NCBI RefSeq assembly: GCF_008087085.1
Contig: NZ_VIYJ01000009.1
Coordinates: 124,001-188,000 of the forward strand
Length of the DNA: 64,000 bases
Reading direction: 5' to 3'
Source: Nocardioides rubriscoriae
Lineage (GTDB): Bacteria; Actinomycetota; Actinomycetes; Propionibacteriales; Nocardioidaceae
The position numbers and the translations under genes are program-made. Below the pieces are notes generated by a model, which worked only from the letters and a program-made list of their open reading frames with translations, made no database searches and was not told the DNA's origin. Of this stretch, positions 59,502-64,000 are shown one piece after another (the stretch's first letter is position 1; every line of letters begins with the position of its first letter).

Positions 59502-59513
59502 CGGACCCGTGCC

Positions 59514-59852
59514 TCAGGCGTTGTCGTCGTGGGCCTCGGTCAGCGCCACCAGGTCCTCGTGCGAGGCCCGGTCGTCCTTGGCGCTCATCCGGTCCAGCGC
59601 GGCGTTGCGACGGTGCGGCAGGTCGTCGCCGTAGGCGTGGTGGCCCTCCCGGGCCAGCAGCTCGGCGAGGTCGAGGGCCTGCTCGCGCCGGTCGGCGGCA
59701 AGGTCACGGGCGTCGGCGGCGGCACCGCGCTCGGCCGCGTGGGCGACGATCTCGTCGGCGTCCTCCATGCGCTGCGCGTGGTCGGCCTCGCGTGCTGCCA
59801 GCGCGGCTTCACGCCGCTCCAGGTCGGCCTCGTGTCGCGCCCGCTCGTCCAC
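59514..59852 (-). CDS. Small coiled-coil charged protein
   Basis: A 112-residue protein made almost wholly of Ala, Asp, Glu, Arg and His (HEADLERREAALAAREADHAQRMEDADEIVAHAAERG), so a long coiled coil is likely. The C-terminal part (PHRRNAALDRMSAKDDRASHEDLVAL) is polar. No family is recognised. GTG 59852 is the only good in-frame start after the REP-like GTCGAGGTGGTCGAG sequence; the start is uncertain. Confidence 0.62.
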   Translation of the reverse strand: MDERARHEADLERREAALAAREADHAQRMEDADEIVAHAAERGAAADARDLAADRREQALDLAELLAREGHHAYGDDLPHRRNAALDRMSAKDDRASHEDLVALTEAHDDNA

Positions 59853-59898
59853 CTCGACAGTGACCCACTGTCGAGGTGGTCGAGCGCCTGGTCCAGGG

Positions 59899-60957
59899 TC
59901 AGGACGTGTAGGGGATCCGCTCCCACGACAGCGCCTCGGCCGCACCGGGCCGGTTCACCGTCACCTTGAGCCAGTCCAGGTTGTTGCTGGAGCCGTCGAC
60001 GGTGATCCGCTCGACCTTCGCCGCCGAGCCGGTGACGCCCAGCGCGGTGTAGCGCGCGAGCAGCGGCGAGCCGGGCGCCAGCGGGTGGTCGCTGTTGTAG
60101 ACGTGGCTGTCGCCGTTGAAGAGGTAGACGTCGCCGGCGAACGACGAGGACTCGTCGATGATCGCCTGCACCAGCGGCGCGAACGCCGAGATGTCGGAGC
60201 CCGAAGGCTGGTAGGTCGGGTCGAACATGTCGGCCTGCAGGAACAGGGCGACAGCCCGGTCCTGCCTCTGGCGGGCCGTCGCGAACGCCGAGCGCACCCC
60301 GGCCACCGCGCCGGCCATGCGGTGCTGCTCCTCGGCCACCTGGGCCGGGGTCGCCGTCGTGTTGCCGACGCCGGTCCACGGCTGGAGGTCGTCGTTGCTG
60401 CCGACGACGTGGACGACGGCGAAGTCGACCTGCTGGCGGCGGAACACGACGTTCTCCGGCAGGCCGTCGGCGGCCTGCGACGACACGGTCATCGGCTCCT
60501 GGCCGAGGGTCTGGCCGGGGTGGTCGAAGAACACCGACCGCACCCGGTCCAGCCGCTCGAGCGGTTGGTAGGCGCCGTTGTTGGCGCGGTGGCAGTCGGT
60601 CCACTCGTTGTCGCCCGGCGTGTAGACCAGCGGCCCCTCGAAGAGGTCGAAGTCCGAGCGGATGAGCGAGTAGTAGCCGTCGTCGCAGCGCGACGAGCCG
60701 TTCTTGATGTCACCGACGTGCACGGTGAGCGCGGGGTCGGCGGCGTTGATCTGGCCGATCCACCCCGGGAAGCGCGCGATCTGGTCGGCGCCGTAGGGCA
60801 CGTCGCCGATCACCGCGAAGGAGAAGTGCCCGGCCTTGTCCTGCCCGGGAGCGCTCGCACCAGGGCGCGCAGCGGCGTCGGGGCGCGCCTGCGCGGCGGC
60901 CGGGCTGAGCAGGATGACCGCCGCCGACACGGCGGCGAGAGGGCGCGAGAGTCTCAT
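59899..60957 (-). CDS. Secreted metallophosphoesterase
   Basis: A 352-residue exported calcineurin-like phosphoesterase. Signal peptide (1-25). Metal motifs: FAVIGDVPYGADQ (DxPY in place of the usual DxH), VHVGDIKNGSSRCDD, VYTPGDNEWTDCHR (GDNE) and LFNGDSHVY (GDxH). It probably cleaves phosphoesters or pyrophosphates outside the cell. ATG 60957 starts the signal peptide; the reading frame upstream is the decayed M3 peptidase fragment. Confidence 0.85.
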   Translation of the reverse strand: MRLSRPLAAVSAAVILLSPAAAQARPDAAARPGASAPGQDKAGHFSFAVIGDVPYGADQIARFPGWIGQINAADPALTVHVGDIKNGSSRCDDGYYSLIRSDFDLFEGPLVYTPGDNEWTDCHRANNGAYQPLERLDRVRSVFFDHPGQTLGQEPMTVSSQAADGLPENVVFRRQQVDFAVVHVVGSNDDLQPWTGVGNTTATPAQVAEEQHRMAGAVAGVRSAFATARQRQDRAVALFLQADMFDPTYQPSGSDISAFAPLVQAIIDESSSFAGDVYLFNGDSHVYNSDHPLAPGSPLLARYTALGVTGSAAKVERITVDGSSNNLDWLKVTVNRPGAAEALSWERIPYTS

Positions 60958-61028
60958 GCGGACCAGGCTGGCGCGACCCCGCCGGCCGCGGGCGAACCGC
61001 GGCCGGGCATCGGGTGAACGTTGGGCCA

Positions 61029-61346
61029 CGTGGCCATCTCGTGGCGCAGGTCGAAGAGCTCCTTCAGCAGCGGCTCGGTGGTCGGGTAGCCGCGGTTGAG
61101 GAACGGGTCGAGCATGTCGCGACGCACCTCGGCGTCGTGGGCGAACTGGCGCACCGGGGCCGCGTCGGGGTGCACGTTGCCGAACAGCGACCCCATTCGC
61201 CGCCACGTTGCCCAGCTGCAACGACACCGCGTCCACTGCCGCAGCACCTCGACCGCGTCGGTCGGCGGCGCCTCGCGCAACCCGGCGACCAGCGCGGCAG
61301 CACGGGCCAGACCGTCCTCAGCGCAGTGGCGCACCCAGTCGACCCA
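61029..61346 (-). pseudogene. Decayed fragment of an M3-family peptidase gene
   Basis: The protein reads WVDWVRHCAEDGLARAAALV ... VEVLRQW, then loses frame, then MGSLFGNVHPDAA joined to PVRQFAHDAEVRRDMLDPFL ... LLKELFDLRHEMAT. These match the N-terminus and middle of M3 oligopeptidases, with the part between deleted. A -1 shift near 61233 and a +1 shift near 61195 compensate; between them the other frame gives DAVSLQLGNVAA. 61038-61077 matches the window-end M3 gene at 38 of 40 bases (63961-64000). So this is a duplicated, broken relic. Confidence 0.82.
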
Positions 61347-61543
61347 GGCCGTCCCGCCGTCAGGTCCGGTCCCCCGGGCACGGTACCCCCGCCGAGACCG
61401 AGCCAGGAGCGCTCGTGTCGGCGGATCGCCTGAATTCCTGGCCATGGACAGTCAGGGCCGTACGCCGATCCGGTCCACCCTGAACGGTCAGCGCTATGAG
61501 CACCGCTCGTCCCGGACCCGGGTCCAGGAGGAGCGGGGTCGTC

Positions 61544-62569
61544 TCACACGCCCCAAGCGCCTGCGGCCCCGGTCTTGATGGCCGTTCCCATGTCCTCGCC
61601 GATGGTGGTGAGCACGGCGTCGGCGCCCGTCCGCTTGATCAGGTTCTTGATCAGGTTCTTGTGCCCCTCGAGGACGTCGTTCTCGAACTTGACGCCGACC
61701 CGCTTGATCGCGAGGCCGAACCCCTTGGACGTGACCTTGCCAGCGACGGTCACCAGGCACCCCTTCACCAGGTCGGTGATGTTGGCCGCCGAGCCGTCAT
61801 AGGTCCACTTGTAGACAGCCTTGTGGATCACCCCGGCCATGCAGCCGATGCCGATCTGCACCGCGTCGTTGGCCAAGAGGGCCTCCTGGTCGGTCACGAT
61901 GAGGAGGCCGACGACCAACGTCGTGAAGATCAGCGCGGCGGACCCGCCGGCCAGCGAAGCACCCTTGTCACGCCAGTCGATGTCGACGCTCCAGGCCCGG
62001 CGGGGCGCGATGCCGGTGGCGACCGACGCCGACCTGGGGTTGGACAGCAGGAACGTGTCTGTCGTCCCGCTGAGGTCCGCCTTCTCGCACCGGGAGTTGG
62101 AGTTGGCGTCGATGAACTGAGCGAGGTGGGCAGCGTTCAGCGCCGTGCCGCTGGAGTCGCGATCCACTGCCATCTTCTCGATGTAGGTCTCGGGCCGGTC
62201 GTCGCCCAGGTCGGGGGCCTCGATGCTTTCGCGTGCCAAGGACTGACGGATGTACCTGTTGAGGTAGGTGAAGCCGTCTCGACCCCACGACATGTTCACC
62301 TGGTCCTGACACTCGTCATCGAAGGTCTGGGCCACTTCATGGCTCGCCGTCTGGTTGATGTGCACGGTCTTCCTCACCGCGCCGTCACTGCTGCTGAAGG
62401 TGAAGTCGTTCGATCCCGTGGTCTCGATGCTCTGGCGTGGGGGGGTGGTGGTCCCCCCTGCGTACGCCGGCGTCACGGCGGAGGTCGCGACCAGGGCGAC
62501 CAGGACGGCCAGGGCCGACGTCAGGAGGCCCCTGGGGCTCCTCGTGCCGTGGGGGAGCTTGTGAGTCAT
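61544..62569 (-). CDS. Exported protein of unknown family with internal membrane helices
   Basis: A 341-residue protein. A signal peptide (about 12-37) is followed by a polar domain (about 40-175), a hydrophobic helix (ALIFTTLVVGLLIVT, about 205-222), a second, less hydrophobic one (VQIGIGCMAGVIHKAVY), and a Lys/Gly-rich C-terminal part (VAGKVTSKGFGLAIKRVGVK) ending in GADAVLTTIGEDMGTAIKTG. No family is recognised. AGAGGA precedes ATG 62569. It stands alone between the M3 relic and the M3 gene, and may have been inserted there. Confidence 0.75.
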   Translation of the reverse strand: MTHKLPHGTRSPRGLLTSALAVLVALVATSAVTPAYAGGTTTPPRQSIETTGSNDFTFSSSDGAVRKTVHINQTASHEVAQTFDDECQDQVNMSWGRDGFTYLNRYIRQSLARESIEAPDLGDDRPETYIEKMAVDRDSSGTALNAAHLAQFIDANSNSRCEKADLSGTTDTFLLSNPRSASVATGIAPRRAWSVDIDWRDKGASLAGGSAALIFTTLVVGLLIVTDQEALLANDAVQIGIGCMAGVIHKAVYKWTYDGSAANITDLVKGCLVTVAGKVTSKGFGLAIKRVGVKFENDVLEGHKNLIKNLIKRTGADAVLTTIGEDMGTAIKTGAAGAWGV

Positions 62570-62772
62570 GTCAAGGTGTCCTCTCTCCTGTGCGCCGGGT
62601 CCCGGAGGACCCTCAGACTGGTGGCCTCCTCGACCGATAGCAAGCCCTCGTGCCACTGAGCGGCACAGGAGATCTCGTCCGTGCCGAGCCCCGCCGAGCC
62701 CAGCGCCGTACGCCCTCGACGGACGATGCGCGCCTGGGAATGCTGGTCAGGCGGTCCGGCACGCGCTCACGC

Positions 62773-64000
62773 TCAGCCGGCCAACCAGGCGGCGTACGCG
62801 TCGAAGGTGTAGGGCCGGCCGAGGAAGTCGGCGACCAGGTCGGCGGCGTCCTTGGTGCCGCCCGGGGCGAGCACCTTGTCGCGGTAGCGGCGCGCCACGT
62901 CGGGGGCGAACAGGTCGGAGGAGTCGAAGGCGCTGAAGAGGTCCTTGGCGATGACCAGCGACCACATGTAGGTGTAGTAGGCCGAGCTGTAGCCACCGAG
63001 GTGGCCGAACGAGGCGAACATGTGGGTGCCCTGCTGGTAGGGCCACGGGGAGTACTGCTCCTGCAGCTCGACCATGCGCGCCGTGAGGTCGGCGGGGCGC
63101 TCGACGTGGAAGCGGTAGGACATCGAGGCGTAGAACATCTGCCCGCGCGCCTGGGTGCCCTTGCCGAAGTCGTCGGAGGCCCGCATCGCCTCGACCAGCG
63201 CGCCCGGGATGGGCTCGCCCGAGGCGTCGGTGGCGAACGACGCGAGGATCTCGGCGTCCCAGGCCCACTCCTCGAGCATCTGGCTGGGGGCCTCGACGAA
63301 GTCCCACTCGGTGGCGACGCCGGCGAAGCGCGCCCACCCGACGTGGCCGCCGAGCACGTGGTGCACGAGGTGACCGAACTCGTGGAAGAGCGTGACGACG
63401 TGGTCGTGCTCCATCAGCCCGCGGCTGAAGTTGCAGACCAGCACGCCCTCGGGCAGCTGCTGCCCGGCCACGCCGTCGGTCAGCGTGAACTGCGCGGCGT
63501 GCTTGTACTTGCCCTCGCGGGGGTGCAGGTCGAGGTAGATGCGGCCCAGGCCGTCGCCGGAGGCGGCGTCGACGACGTCGTACGCCGTGACGTCGACGTG
63601 CCAGACCGGGGCGTCGGGCACCTCGTCGTAGCGCAGACCGAAGAGGCGGGCGGTGACGTCGAGCAGCCCGGCGCGGACCTTGTCGAAGGCGAAGTAGGTG
63701 CGCACCTTCTGCGAGTCGACCTGCAGCTGCTCCTTGCGCACGACCTCCTCGTAGTAGGCCGCGTCGGCCGCGGGCACCTGGTCGGCGTCGGGGCGGTCGT
63801 GGCGGTAGCGCTCGAGCAGGGTGGCCAGGTCGCGGCGCATCGGGCCCTCGGCCGCGGCGGCGATCTTGTCGATGAACTCGGCGATGGCCGGGCCCTCGCC
63901 GATCATCTTCACCTGCGCGTCGTAGGACGCCCAGTCGTCGAAGCCGACCAGCGTGGCCAGCTCGTGGCGAAGGTCGAAGAGCTCCTTCAGCAGGGGCTCG
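62773..64000 (-). CDS. M3-family metallopeptidase (Dcp/oligopeptidase type), C-terminal part
   Basis: The visible 408 residues are the catalytic half of a cytoplasmic M3 peptidase. HEFGH in VVTLFHEFGHLVHH is the zinc motif, and EWDFVEAPSQMLEEWAWD carries the third ligand. VWHVDVTAYDV, GRIYLDLHPREGKYKHAAQF and YYTYMWSLVIAKDLFSAF are all family hallmarks. It degrades short peptides. The N-terminus lies beyond the window edge. A 3'-truncated relic of a homologue lies at 61029-61346. Confidence 0.93.
   Translation of the reverse strand, partial: EPLLKELFDLRHELATLVGFDDWASYDAQVKMIGEGPAIAEFIDKIAAAAEGPMRRDLATLLERYRHDRPDADQVPAADAAYYEEVVRKEQLQVDSQKVRTYFAFDKVRAGLLDVTARLFGLRYDEVPDAPVWHVDVTAYDVVDAASGDGLGRIYLDLHPREGKYKHAAQFTLTDGVAGQQLPEGVLVCNFSRGLMEHDHVVTLFHEFGHLVHHVLGGHVGWARFAGVATEWDFVEAPSQMLEEWAWDAEILASFATDASGEPIPGALVEAMRASDDFGKGTQARGQMFYASMSYRFHVERPADLTARMVELQEQYSPWPYQQGTHMFASFGHLGGYSSAYYTYMWSLVIAKDLFSAFDSSDLFAPDVARRYRDKVLAPGGTKDAADLVADFLGRPYTFDAYAAWLAG

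Larger units (their letters stand above)
59083..59513. other. Intergenic region with PadR operator and REP-like inverted repeats
   Basis: 431 bases without a gene. The left part has the TATCGCG/GCGATATATCGC motifs; the middle (59170-59320) is unremarkable; the right part is an inverted-repeat complex (59328-59501). Confidence 0.7.

Overview
The window is GC-rich, gene-dense DNA with many GTG starts, 4-base ATGA/GTGA gene overlaps and several apparently leaderless promoters (a -10-like hexamer ending 6-7 bases before the start codon). Together with LAL/LuxR regulators, Rv2525c-like and M4 secreted proteins, DUF1707, and a lipid locus arranged as in mycobacteria (glpD, TetR, flavoprotein, diacylglycerol kinase), this points to an actinobacterium, most likely Nocardioides or a close relative. 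The genus is inferred, not proven. No rRNA, tRNA, CRISPR array, phage or insertion sequence was recognised.

Layout. 1-1162: truncated GH1 beta-glucosidase and a divergent pirin. 1287-6020: lipid/glycerol-3-phosphate locus around a TetR operator. 6042-8971: ECF sigma factor, DinB-like protein, LuxR regulator, DUF1232. 9014-21474: mostly exported proteins (polysaccharide deacetylase, DUF1906 lipoprotein, M4 protease, PBP lipoprotein, SGNH hydrolase) with gabD, a candidate small RNA and a LAL regulator. 21520-30944: MerR/flavoprotein pair, DEAD-box helicase, YccF, phosphatase, hydrolase, HxlR/MFS pair, and glmS with a small upstream gene.

31269-42457 is the most striking block: a sensor kinase and two LuxR-type response regulators lie upstream of a seven-gene overlapping operon (PIG-L deacetylase, WbqC, UDP-sugar dehydrogenase, a deacetylase homologue without its metal ligands, a hyaluronan/chitin-synthase-like GT2, a lysyl-oxidase-like protein, a secreted protein of unknown fold). 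Next to it is a two-LamG secreted protein. It reads as a regulated exopolysaccharide synthesis and surface-assembly locus. An 80-90 residue module occurs four times in three exported proteins of the window, two of them here.

42845-51995: a small conserved gene with its own operator and terminator, YceI, a GNAT protein, then a three-gene operon coding for a photoactive-yellow-protein homologue (Tyr, Glu and Cys chromophore-site residues kept), a PAS/coiled-coil protein and a single-domain receiver. After it comes a self-contained regulon: an ATPase-HTH regulator between two secreted-protein genes, with paired TCGGGACG sites at matching distances from three leaderless promoters.

52030-64000: TetR-controlled thioesterase/MFS operon, an AT-richer stretch with a small lipoprotein, acyl-CoA dehydrogenase, secreted beta-propeller, PadR/DUF1707, palindromic REP-like repeats, a metallophosphoesterase, a decayed fragment of an M3 peptidase, an orphan exported protein and the truncated M3 peptidase itself.
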